Source: an uncultured Eubacteriales bacterium (GTDB taxonomy: Bacteria; Bacillota; Clostridia; Oscillospirales; Oscillospiraceae). From it: a DNA stretch of 12,298 nt. Positions 1-6,957 of this stretch are shown here, in pieces (position 1 is the stretch's first letter; the number at the start of each line of letters is the position of its first letter). The position numbers were made by a program, and so were the translations under genes. Location: positions 1-12,298 of the forward strand of contig URGI01000056.1 of assembly GCA_900547315.1 (NCBI GenBank), in the 5' to 3' direction. The notes beneath the pieces are model-generated. The model was not told the DNA's origin. It saw only the letters and a program-made list of their open reading frames with translations, and searched no databases.

Positions 1-44
1 GCAAACTATTTTGTGACACTTATGTAAAACTTCCGCTGTGCACA

Positions 45-73
45 TTGCTATAAATTTTTTTATGGTGTAAAAT
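45..73 (+). promoter_or_regulatory. Sigma-A-type promoter of the beta-CASP hydrolase gene
   Basis: A -35 box TTGCTA (45-50) is followed by a 17-base spacer and a -10 box TAAAAT (68-73). Transcription would start near 80 and give a leader of about 35 bases. GGAGG (102-106) lies 8 bases before the ATG at 115. Positions 1-44 show no gene. The call rests on matches to the consensus and correct spacing only. Confidence 0.6.
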
Positions 74-114
74 ACAATCATAAAACCGACAAATTCTATT
101 CGGAGGCGAATAAT

Positions 115-1719
115 ATGAAGATAACATTCCTGGGCGCGGCGCATGAAGTCACAGGCAGCTGCACTCTCATCGAGGTCGGCGACAAGCGCGGTCTGGTCGA
201 CTGCGGCATGGAGCAGGGCAAGGACATATTTGTGAACCAGAAGCTGCCCGTCAGCCCCAGCAGCATCGACTTCGTACTGCTGACCCACGCGCACATAGAC
301 CACTCCGGCAATCTGCCGCTTCTGTACAAGCAGGGCTTCCGCGGCGCGGTGTACGCAAGCTCCGCGACGACCTCGCTCTGCGACATCATGCTGCGCGACT
401 GCGCGCACATCCAGATGTCTGACGCGGAGTGGAAAACGCGCAAATCGCTGCGCAGCGGCGGCCCGGAGATCGAGCCGCTGTATGACCTCGATGACGTTGC
501 GGGGATAATGGGCTGCTTCCGCCCCTGCGGCTACGGCGAGATGATACAGGTCAACGACTGCGTCAGCATCCGCTTCACCGACGTCGGGCACCTGCTCGGC
601 TCTTCGGCCATCGAGATCTGGCTGCACGAAAACGGCGAGGAGCGCAAGATCACTTTCAGCGGAGACATCGGCAACAAGAACCAGCCAATACTCAAGGATC
701 CGCAGCATGTGAAGGACACGGAGTATCTGGTCATCGAGTCCACATACGGCGACAGGCTGCACGGCGTTGACCTGCCGGACTACGTGACGGAGCTTGCAAA
801 GCGCATCCAGCTCGTGCTCGACCGCGGCGGCAACATGGTCATTCCGTCCTTCGCCGTCGGCCGTACGCAGGAGATGCTGTACTTTATCCGCGAGATAAAG
901 GAGCGCGGCCTCGTCACCGGACACGGCGACTTCCCCGTCTACGTGGACAGCCCCCTCGCCATCGAGGCGACGAGCATCTTTCTCCAGTGCGACACGGAGT
1001 ATGTCGATGAGGAGATGCAGGCGCTGATACGCTCCGGCGTCAACCCAATCGTGTTCCCCGGCCTGAAGGTCGCGGTGTCGCAGGCGGAATCGCAGGCGAT
1101 AAACGAGGACAAGACCCCGAAGGTCATAATCTCGGCCAGCGGTATGTGCGACGCGGGACGCGTGCGCCATCACCTGAAGCATAACCTCTGGCGCAAGGAG
1201 AGCATGGTGCTGTTCGTCGGTTATCAGGCGGTGGGCACGCTGGGGCGGCTGCTTGTTGACGGACTGAAAAAAGTCAAACTCTTCAACGAGGACATTGAGG
1301 TCAACGCGCAGATCGACGCGCTGCCCGGCGTAAGCGGCCATGCGGACAAGAACGGGCTTATCGACTGGCTGCGCGGCTTTGAGGAGAAGCCGAAGCTTGT
1401 GTTCGTCAACCACGGCGACCCCGATGCGGCGGACAGCTTCACTGCCTGCCTCAACAATGAGCTCGGCTACAAGGCCTTTGCGCCATACTCCGGCACAAGC
1501 TTTGATCTTCTGAGCGGTGAATTTGTGACCGTCACGAAAGGCATACCGGTCGAGAAGAAGCCCGCGGGCGGCAGAACCGTCAGTGCCGCATTCACGCGCC
1601 TTGTCGCGGCGGCGGAGCGCCTGCTGCGTCTGGTTCGCGGCTGTGAGGGCAGACCGAACAAGGAGCTTGCGCGCTATGCCGACCAGATCGAGGCGATAGC
1701 GAACAAGATCGAGAAGTAA
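115..1719 (+). CDS. MBL-fold metallo-hydrolase with beta-CASP and RMMBL domains (RNA-processing type)
   Basis: This 534-residue protein belongs to the metallo-beta-lactamase superfamily branch that includes RNA nucleases and CPSF73-like proteins. The N-terminal MBL domain carries the zinc motif HAHIDH (58-63), a later metal histidine in VGHLLGS (residue 159) and the aspartate of SGDIG (184). ESTYGDR (208-214) opens the beta-CASP domain, which continues through AVGRTQEML and the ASGMCDAGRVRHHL segment (341-354). The C-terminal RMMBL part contains SGHAD (407-411), DWLRGF and VFVNHGDP. The metal ligands appear complete, so the enzyme should be active, probably cytoplasmic and acting on RNA. The length is usual for the YSH1-type bacterial proteins of about 530 residues; it is not the RNase J architecture. 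The start is fixed by GGAGG 8 bases upstream. It stands alone with its own promoter, and the next gene has a separate one. The substrate cannot be told from sequence. Confidence 0.93.
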   Translation: MKITFLGAAHEVTGSCTLIEVGDKRGLVDCGMEQGKDIFVNQKLPVSPSSIDFVLLTHAHIDHSGNLPLLYKQGFRGAVYASSATTSLCDIMLRDCAHIQMSDAEWKTRKSLRSGGPEIEPLYDLDDVAGIMGCFRPCGYGEMIQVNDCVSIRFTDVGHLLGSSAIEIWLHENGEERKITFSGDIGNKNQPILKDPQHVKDTEYLVIESTYGDRLHGVDLPDYVTELAKRIQLVLDRGGNMVIPSFAVGRTQEMLYFIREIKERGLVTGHGDFPVYVDSPLAIEATSIFLQCDTEYVDEEMQALIRSGVNPIVFPGLKVAVSQAESQAINEDKTPKVIISASGMCDAGRVRHHLKHNLWRKESMVLFVGYQAVGTLGRLLVDGLKKVKLFNEDIEVNAQIDALPGVSGHADKNGLIDWLRGFEEKPKLVFVNHGDPDAADSFTACLNNELGYKAFAPYSGTSFDLLSGEFVTVTKGIPVEKKPAGGRTVSAAFTRLVAAAERLLRLVRGCEGRPNKELARYADQIEAIANKIEK

Positions 1720-1758
1720 AATTTCGGCGAATTTTCGGAATTTGGAATAAAGCTCAAG

Positions 1759-1787
1759 TTGACTAACGAACCCCGCTGTGTTAACAT
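1759..1787 (+). promoter_or_regulatory. Sigma-A-type promoter of the pseudokinase/lectin-flavoprotein operon
   Basis: TTGACT (1759-1764), a 17-base spacer and TAACAT (1782-1787) form a good vegetative promoter in the 98-base gap between genes. Transcription would start near 1794, leaving a leader of about 24 bases. GAGGTGA (1807-1813) sits just before the ATG at 1818. No convincing terminator for the upstream gene lies between 1720 and 1758. Confidence 0.65.
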
Positions 1788-1817
1788 AATACTTATAGAC
1801 CAGAGTGAGGTGAGCCT

Positions 1818-3548
1818 ATGGGCATAAATATATATGACCCCTCCAAGGCCTTGGGGGATAAGATAACGGAGCTTGACCGCAAGTCCCTGTGCGAGCTGTG
1901 CTCCGCGCTGTGCGTGCAGCTGAAGGCGCGCGCCGGATTTGACGGCTACTGCGGCGGGATATACCCGTCCAATATCAGCGTCGGAGACGACGGCAACGTC
2001 GCCATCGGCGAGGGACGACGCAAGGATTTCAGCACGGAAGAAGTGAAATTCACCGCGCCGGAACTGTTCTGGAAGGGCGAAAGCTCGGCCGCAGCGGACG
2101 TGTATTCTCTCGGCATGCTGCTCTACTTCGCGTGCAGCGGCGGAAAGATGCCGTTTGACGAGGACAGCGCCGATGCAGCCACGGCTCAGCAGCGCCGCAT
2201 GAACGGCGAGCGCTTCCGCGCGCCGAAGGCGGCGGGGCGCAGGCTGGGCGAGATAATCGAAAAGGCCACCAGCTTCCGCGTGGAAGACAGATATAAAAAT
2301 CCCGATGAAATGAAAGCGATGGTTGACAGCTGCGTGAAGAATCTGTATCTCAACGGCGAACCGAACGCCGAGACCATATTCAACAAGAGCGACGATGATC
2401 TGAGCGACATCGAGAAGATGATGATCGCTATCATCGAAAATAACGGCGAGCCGGAGCAGCCTCCCTCTGATGAGACTCCGGCGGTTGAAACGCCCGCCGA
2501 GGAAGTTCCGGCAGCGGAGGAAGCACCGGCAGAGGCAGAAGAAGCTGCCGAAGAGCCCGCAGAGCAGGCCGAAGAACCGGCGGAAGAGATTCTGCCCGAA
2601 GAGCCGCAGGCCGAGCCGGAATCCCCCGTGGAGGAGCCGGAGATCGCCGCGGAGGAGATAAACTCCGAGACAGTCCCGACCGGCGCACCCGCCGAAGCTA
2701 TACTTCCGGAAGAGACGGCGCAGCCCGAAGAGGAAGCGCCCGCCGCGCCGCAGCGCGAGCCGGTGCCGCAGCTGGTTGAGGACAAGAATCCGGAGCTTGA
2801 GCCGGTCGTGATATACCGCCGCGCCGGGCAGCAGGAGAAGTCCGCGCCGAAGGCCGCGGATAAGCGCCAGCCGGTCAAGACCCCTGCCGTGCAGTACGGC
2901 GTGAACGTCGAGCGCGAGCGCAAGATTGCCGAGAAGATACGACGCCGCAAGCGCCGCCCCGTGATAGTCATTCTGACGCTTTGCGCGCTGCTTGTCGTCG
3001 CGGCGCTGATAGTCAACGCGATGCAGAAGGATAGAACCCCCTCGCCCACGCCGAGTCCGGCAGCGCCGTCGGCAGCTCCTGTCGAGACTGTGCCCGTGCA
3101 GCCCGAACAGTCTACCGAACCGGAAGTCACTCCCGAGCCGGAGCAGCCGAAGGAATCCACCTATCAGGTCTTTGTTGAGGACATCAGCTGGACCGACGCG
3201 CGCGCCAAGTGCGAGGCGCTGGGCGGGCATCTCGTCGTTATCAGCGACGAGGCGGAGTTTGCCAAGGTCGTTGAGCTGGCGCGCAATTCCGGCGCGAACA
3301 AGTTCTGGATCGGCTGCCACCGCGTGGACGGCACCCTCGTGTGGGAAACCACCGAGGAGGTCAGCTATTATCCCTGGGCGTCCGGCGAGCCGTCGTATTT
3401 CGACAGCTATGACGGCGTCAGCGAGAACTACGTCATGCTCTGGTACGCTGACGGCTGGGTGTATAACGACAGCCGCAACGACCCCGTAGCGGATTACCCC
3501 GGCGCGTACAGCGGCACGATAGGTTATATCTGCGAGTTCGAGGGATAA
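1818..3548 (+). CDS. Membrane protein with cytoplasmic pseudokinase C-lobe and extracellular C-type lectin domain
   Basis: This 576-residue protein has four parts. Residues about 20-175 resemble the C-lobe of a Ser/Thr kinase: YPSNISVGDDGNVAIGE (49-65) sits where the catalytic loop and DFG should be, FTAPE (78-82) matches the APE motif, DVYSLGMLLYFACSGG matches subdomain IX, and EDRYKNPDEM matches subdomain XI. The N-lobe is absent (no glycine loop, no VAIK lysine), the HRD aspartate is lost and DFG is not recognisable, so catalysis is unlikely. Residues about 208-330 are a Glu/Pro/Ala-rich linker. RRRKRR (375-380) precedes a membrane helix (381-402), which predicts N-in, C-out. After a Pro/Thr linker, residues 448-576 form a C-type lectin fold: ARAKCEALGGHLVVI, FWIGC, WASGEPS and GYICEFE, with C465 and C572 the likely disulfide pair. 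The inner cysteine pair is missing and EPN reads EPS. It is the first gene of an operon. It is probably a surface sensor or scaffold; the ligand is unknown. Confidence 0.85.
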   Translation: MGINIYDPSKALGDKITELDRKSLCELCSALCVQLKARAGFDGYCGGIYPSNISVGDDGNVAIGEGRRKDFSTEEVKFTAPELFWKGESSAAADVYSLGMLLYFACSGGKMPFDEDSADAATAQQRRMNGERFRAPKAAGRRLGEIIEKATSFRVEDRYKNPDEMKAMVDSCVKNLYLNGEPNAETIFNKSDDDLSDIEKMMIAIIENNGEPEQPPSDETPAVETPAEEVPAAEEAPAEAEEAAEEPAEQAEEPAEEILPEEPQAEPESPVEEPEIAAEEINSETVPTGAPAEAILPEETAQPEEEAPAAPQREPVPQLVEDKNPELEPVVIYRRAGQQEKSAPKAADKRQPVKTPAVQYGVNVERERKIAEKIRRRKRRPVIVILTLCALLVVAALIVNAMQKDRTPSPTPSPAAPSAAPVETVPVQPEQSTEPEVTPEPEQPKESTYQVFVEDISWTDARAKCEALGGHLVVISDEAEFAKVVELARNSGANKFWIGCHRVDGTLVWETTEEVSYYPWASGEPSYFDSYDGVSENYVMLWYADGWVYNDSRNDPVADYPGAYSGTIGYICEFEG

Positions 3549-3551
3549 GAA

Positions 3552-4175
3552 ATGAGCAGAGTGCTTTTGATAAACGGCAGCCCGAACGAGTTCGGCTGTA
3601 CCTATACCGCGCTGAGCGAAGTGAAAAAGTCGCTTGAGAAAAACGGCGTCGCTGCCGAGATATATTATCTCGGCAAGCCGGCGATCCACGGCTGTACGGG
3701 CTGCGACGCATGTTCAAAACTCGACAGGTGCGTGTATGACGACGCGGTCAACGCCGTCGCCGCGCGGCTTGACGAGTTTGACGGCATCGTCGTCGGCTCG
3801 CCGGTGCATTACAGCGGCCCCAGCGCGCAGGTCTGCGCGTTTATGGACAGGCTGTTCTATTCCGCGGGCGAGCGTCTCCAGTATAAGCCCGCCGCCGCGG
3901 TAGTGTCCTGCCGCCGCGCAGGCTCCACCGCCTCGCTCGACCGGCTGATAAAGTACTTCACGATCAATAATATGCCGCTTGTCAGCTCCCAGTATTGGGC
4001 GCAGGTTCACGGGACGAACCCGGACGAGGTGCGGCAGGACGCGGAAGGCATGCAGACGATGCGCACGCTGGGCGAAAATATGGCGTGGCTGCTGCGCTGC
4101 ATCGAGGCCGGTAAGGCCGCCGGCGTCCCCGCTCCGGCACGTGAGCCGCGCGTGATGACGAATTTCATGCGGTGA
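3552..4175 (+). CDS. Flavodoxin-fold NAD(P)H-dependent FMN oxidoreductase with Isf-like cysteine motif
   Basis: This 207-residue protein has the NADPH-dependent FMN reductase/iron-sulfur flavoprotein fold. LLINGSPNEFGCTYTA (5-20) is the FMN phosphate loop, and GSPVHYSGPSAQVCAFMDR matches the loop that contacts the flavin ring. GCTGCDACSKLDRC places cysteines at 48, 51, 54 and 60, spaced C-x2-C-x2-C-x5-C. That agrees with the compact [4Fe-4S] motif of the archaeal iron-sulfur flavoprotein Isf, so a cluster is possible but not proven; many flavodoxin-family proteins keep these cysteines without a known cluster. The length is normal. It starts 3 bases after the lectin gene stops, with AGGGA (3541-3545) in the end of that gene, so the two are very likely co-transcribed and perhaps translationally coupled. 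The enzyme would be soluble and transfer electrons to a small acceptor. The true acceptor is unknown. Confidence 0.88.
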   Translation: MSRVLLINGSPNEFGCTYTALSEVKKSLEKNGVAAEIYYLGKPAIHGCTGCDACSKLDRCVYDDAVNAVAARLDEFDGIVVGSPVHYSGPSAQVCAFMDRLFYSAGERLQYKPAAAVVSCRRAGSTASLDRLIKYFTINNMPLVSSQYWAQVHGTNPDEVRQDAEGMQTMRTLGENMAWLLRCIEAGKAAGVPAPAREPRVMTNFMR

Positions 4176-4187
4176 TTGAAAATCGAA

Positions 4188-4236
4188 AAAAGTTATCCCC
4201 CATGGCAGGAGAAATCCGCCATGGGGGATAACTTTT
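4188..4236. terminator. Strong bidirectional hairpin terminator between convergent genes
   Basis: Positions 4188-4206 and 4218-4236 are perfect 19-base inverted repeats. The stem continues past a bulged A (4207) as GGA/TCC closed by a GAAA tetraloop. A run of six A (4186-4191) gives six U on the minus-strand transcript, and the plus strand ends in TTTT. It lies 12 bases after the flavoprotein stop and is the only clear terminator for serA, whose stop is 127 bases away on the other side. Confidence 0.85.
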
Positions 4237-4255
4237 GTTGGGGGATGTAGATGAT

Positions 4256-4314
4256 GCCCCTCTCGGCGCCAAATGAACCGCTAGAAAACAGAGATTGCCA
4301 ATAGGGAAAAGACA
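4256..4314 (-). repeat. Degenerate copy of the dispersed palindromic intergenic repeat
   Basis: Positions 4293-4314 match positions 8443-8464 at 20 of 22 bases, and match the reverse complement of 12057-12078 in the shared core TTGCCANNAGGGAAAAGA. Just before it, 4256-4273 (CCCCTCTCGGCGCCAA) looks like a worn version of the CCCCTARAAGGGGCGCCAA module found at 8242 and 12122. The rest of the 187-base gap (4176-4362) holds the terminator hairpin and a weak TTCTC/GAGAA hairpin (about 4340-4354). There is no gene in the gap. Confidence 0.7.
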
Positions 4315-4362
4315 AGGCGATGTGAGAGTACCTATATTGTTCTCCCTAAAGAGAATAGACTT

Positions 4363-5526
4363 TTATATGACCCTCACGCGGAGGACATTATCCATCGCGC
4401 GGATGCTGTCCGCGATGTCCTCGCCGATGCTCGCGCCGAGGTCGACGATCGTATACGCATACTTGTCGCGCGGCTTATTTATCATGTGCTCGACGTTTAT
4501 GTTCCGGTCGCTGATGAAATCAAGGATTCGCGTGATCATGCGCGGGACGTTGCGGTGTATGACGCACAGGCGGCACACGCCCATGCGGCTGAGCGAAGTG
4601 TCCGGCAGGTTGACGGAATTCTTGATGTTGCCGTTGAGCAGGTAGTCATACAGCTGATTTGCCGCCATGACCGCGCAGCGATCCTCACTTTCCGGCGTGC
4701 ACGCGCCGAGATGAGGCATGGCGATGACGTTCGGCGCTTTCAGGATCACTTCGTTCGGGAAGTCGGTCACGTACTTTGCGACGGCTCCGCTCTCAAGAGC
4801 GGCGGTCATCGCTTCGTCGTCCACGACCTCCGCGCGCGACTCATTGACGATACGTACGCCGCGCTTCATCTTCGCGAAAGCCTCGGCATTGAGCATATGG
4901 TGTGTCTGCTCCGTATACGGGACGTTGATGCTTATATAATCGCTGTTGCGGAAGATGTCATCCACGGAGTCGGCGCGCAGGACCTCGCGCGACAGCCGCC
5001 ACGCCGCATCGACCGACATGAACGGGTCGTAACCGTAGACCGTCATGCCCAGCTCAAGCGCGATATTCGCAACCAGCGCGCCGACCGCGCCGAGACCGAT
5101 AACGCCGAGTGTCTTGCCCAGAAGCTCCGGCCCCGCAAAAGCGGACTTGCCCTTCTCGACGAGCTTCGGAATGGCCGCGCCCTCACCGGATATACCGCGC
5201 ACCCAGCCGATGCTGCCCAGCACGTCACGCGACGCCATCACGAGCGAGCACAGCTCCAGCTCCTTGACGGCCTCCGCATTTGCGCCGGGGCTGTTGAACA
5301 CGACTATGCCGTGCTCGGTGCAGTCCGGAATGGGGATGTTGTTGTACCCCGCGCCCGCGCGGCCTATAGCCAGAAGCTCAGGATTGAACTCGCAGCCGTG
5401 CAGCTCCGCGCTGCGCAGGAGCAGTGCCTCCGGACGCACCTCGTCCGCGCTGACGTCGCAGCCGCGCGCGGTGAGCGCCTCGATTCCCGCGGGGGATATG
5501 CTGTTCATGGTTTTTATTCTAAACAT
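4363..5526 (-). CDS. serA: D-3-phosphoglycerate dehydrogenase, short ACT-domain form
   Basis: This 387-residue protein should oxidise 3-phosphoglycerate to 3-phosphohydroxypyruvate with NAD, the first step of serine synthesis. GRAGAGYNNI (55-64) and NSPGANAEAVKE are typical of the family. GVIGLGAVG (141-149) is the NAD-binding glycine loop, and D167 in YGYDP is the acidic residue that selects NAD. Arg231 (in NESRAEVVD), Glu259 (in DFPNE) and His272 (in PHLGACTPESE) form the expected catalytic set. The usual NxARG reads NESRAE, but the arginine is kept. Residues about 316-387 are an ACT domain, usually a regulatory ligand-binding module, possibly for serine here. GAGGT lies 7 bases before the ATG. 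The gene has its own promoter overlapping the end of mtaB. No serC or serB is seen nearby. Confidence 0.92.
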   Translation of the reverse strand: MFRIKTMNSISPAGIEALTARGCDVSADEVRPEALLLRSAELHGCEFNPELLAIGRAGAGYNNIPIPDCTEHGIVVFNSPGANAEAVKELELCSLVMASRDVLGSIGWVRGISGEGAAIPKLVEKGKSAFAGPELLGKTLGVIGLGAVGALVANIALELGMTVYGYDPFMSVDAAWRLSREVLRADSVDDIFRNSDYISINVPYTEQTHHMLNAEAFAKMKRGVRIVNESRAEVVDDEAMTAALESGAVAKYVTDFPNEVILKAPNVIAMPHLGACTPESEDRCAVMAANQLYDYLLNGNIKNSVNLPDTSLSRMGVCRLCVIHRNVPRMITRILDFISDRNINVEHMINKPRDKYAYTIVDLGASIGEDIADSIRAMDNVLRVRVI

Positions 5527-5607
5527 TGCCGTGACCTCTCGTCTGATATTTCAATATTTCGATACCCAGACCGATGGGTCAGAATATCGGTTTGACGTAT
5601 TTTTATT

Positions 5608-5636
5608 ATGATACATCAAACGATTTAATTCGTCAA
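5608..5636 (-). promoter_or_regulatory. Sigma-A-type promoter of serA overlapping the mtaB stop codon
   Basis: On the minus strand, TTGACG (plus positions 5631-5636) is followed by 17 bases and TATCAT (5608-5613). The -35 box includes the mtaB stop codon (5633-5635). Transcription would start near 5600, giving a leader of about 75 bases. That leader contains a small ACCGAT/ATCGGT hairpin, but I recognise no riboswitch or T-box in it. TTTGACG (5591-5597) and CGTCAAA (5631-5637) are a perfect inverted repeat bracketing the promoter. Confidence 0.65.
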
Positions 5637-6919
5637 ATTATTTCTCCGAAAAGTGCCTCGTCCTGCGCAAGCTTTATTGAAACGGGGCATATTTTACCGC
5701 GCAGCGCCTCGCCGCGCGCCTTGACAAGAATATACGTGTCGCTGTGTCCGGTCCAGACACCGTCGTGCTCCGTCTCAAACAGCACGGGCAGAGTCTGCCC
5801 GATGCTGCCGCGCATGAAATCGCGGTGCATCTCGTCGGCGACCTTCTGCGCCTCGTGCGCGCGGCGGGACTTCACCGCGTTCTCGCACTGGCCGGGCATC
5901 TTGTCCGCGGGCGTGCCGGGGCGGCGGGAGTAGGGGAAAATGTGCATGTCCGCGAAGCCGCACTTCCGGATGAACTCCAGCGTCGCGGCGTGATCCTCCT
6001 CCGTCTCGCCGGGGAAGCCGCAGATCAGATCGGCTGTCAGCGCGCAGCCGGGGAAGTATTCACGCAGCAGCTCCACCGCGCGGTAGAATCCCGCAGTGTT
6101 GTATTTGCGGTTCATGGCCTTCAGCGTCCGGTCGCAGCCGGATTGCAGCGAGAGGTGGAAGTGACGGCAGAGCCTGCCCGTCGCGGCGAGGCGGCGGCAG
6201 AAATCCTCAGTTATCACGGTCGGCTCCAGCGAGCCGAGGCGTATGCGCATGTCGGGCGCGGCGGAAGCAACAGTCTCGATAACGTCGGCAAGGCCAGGCT
6301 TGCCGGGCAGATCGACCCCGTAGGACGCGACCTCGATGCCGGTCAGCACGATCTCGCGGTAGCCATCGGCGTCGATGCGCGCGGTCTCCGCCGCGGCGGC
6401 GTCCAGCGGCAGGCTGCGCAGGCGGCCTCGGGTGTAGGGGATGATGCAGTAGGTGCAGAAATTGACGCAGCCGTCCTGAATCTTCAGCATGGCGCGAGTG
6501 CGCCCCGCGACGGCTCCGGCGGGGAGCTGCTCGAACACGCGGCGCTTGAACGGCTCGTCGATGCTGGTGCTGTGCTCGCCCGTGCCGAGCGCGTTCTCGA
6601 GCGCGGCCACCATGCCCGCATGGTCGTTCGAGCCGAATATTACATCCGCGCCGGTTTTTGCGACGGCGTCCGGGTCAAGCTGCGAATAGCAGCCGCAGAC
6701 AGCGATGACCGCGCCGGGGTTCTCGTCGCGCAGTCGGCGGATGGTCTGGCGCGATTTGCGCCCGCTCTCGGCAGTGACGGCGCAGGTGTTGACGATGACG
6801 GCGTCGGCAATCTCGCCGGGGGCGGCAGGCTCATGGCCGTGCTCTAGCAGCATTGTTTCCATGGCCTGCGTCTCATACTGGTTGACCTTACAGCCAAGAG
6901 TGGATATAATATATTTCAT
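5633..6919 (-). CDS. mtaB: tRNA t6A37 methylthiotransferase MtaB
   Basis: This 428-residue radical SAM enzyme converts t6A at position 37 of ANN-decoding tRNAs to ms2t6A. The start TLGCKVNQYET (7-17) is the MtaB signature. C10, C46 (VNTCAVT) and C77 (GCYSQ) are the N-terminal cysteines that bind the second [4Fe-4S] cluster. C151, C155 and C158 in QDGCVNFCTYCIIPYTRGR are the CxxxCxxC radical SAM motif. HLSLQSG, DLICGFPGETEED and IFPYSRRPGTPA follow as in the family, and residues about 370-428 form the TRAM RNA-binding domain. All key residues are present and the length is normal. AGGAGA lies 5 bases before the ATG. It diverges from a cysteine desulfurase with 38 bases between start codons. I see no terminator after it and no confident promoter of its own, so its transcripts probably run into serA. 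Confidence 0.95.
   Translation of the reverse strand: MKYIISTLGCKVNQYETQAMETMLLEHGHEPAAPGEIADAVIVNTCAVTAESGRKSRQTIRRLRDENPGAVIAVCGCYSQLDPDAVAKTGADVIFGSNDHAGMVAALENALGTGEHSTSIDEPFKRRVFEQLPAGAVAGRTRAMLKIQDGCVNFCTYCIIPYTRGRLRSLPLDAAAAETARIDADGYREIVLTGIEVASYGVDLPGKPGLADVIETVASAAPDMRIRLGSLEPTVITEDFCRRLAATGRLCRHFHLSLQSGCDRTLKAMNRKYNTAGFYRAVELLREYFPGCALTADLICGFPGETEEDHAATLEFIRKCGFADMHIFPYSRRPGTPADKMPGQCENAVKSRRAHEAQKVADEMHRDFMRGSIGQTLPVLFETEHDGVWTGHSDTYILVKARGEALRGKICPVSIKLAQDEALFGEII
6882..6910 (+). promoter_or_regulatory. Strong sigma-A-type promoter of the cysteine desulfurase, inside mtaB
   Basis: TTGACC (6882-6887), a 17-base spacer and a perfect TATAAT (6905-6910) lie within the first codons of the oppositely oriented mtaB gene. 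Transcription would start near 6917, at the mtaB start codon, and give a leader of about 40 bases containing AGGAAG (6944-6949) 8 bases before the ATG at 6958. Confidence 0.75.
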
Positions 6920-6957
6920 ATTCGTCTCCTGATATAAAGAATAAGGAAGTTTTTCAG

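Noticed and set aside
1718..1735. AAAATT/AATTTT hairpin after the beta-CASP gene
   Set aside because: It is a 6-bp all-AT stem with no following T-run, too weak to call a terminator.
1674..3689. A 671-codon open frame on the minus strand opposite the receptor gene
   Set aside because: The translation is rich in Arg, Leu and Gly with no recognisable domain. It mirrors the GC-rich Glu/Pro/Ala linker and crosses three genes on the other strand that have clear domains and ribosome binding sites.
4486..5595. A 369-codon plus-strand open frame opposite serA
   Set aside because: It is antisense to a gene with full catalytic motifs, has no family features, and owes its length to GC-rich third positions.
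5527..5600. T-box or riboswitch in the serA leader
   Set aside because: The leader of about 75 bases has only a small hairpin and lacks the T-box core sequence, a specifier loop and a terminator/antiterminator pair.
5744..6847. A 367-codon plus-strand open frame opposite mtaB, and a 394-codon minus-strand frame (6916-8100) opposite the desulfurase
   Set aside because: Both are low-complexity Arg/Ala/Gly/Val shadows of complete, motif-bearing enzymes.
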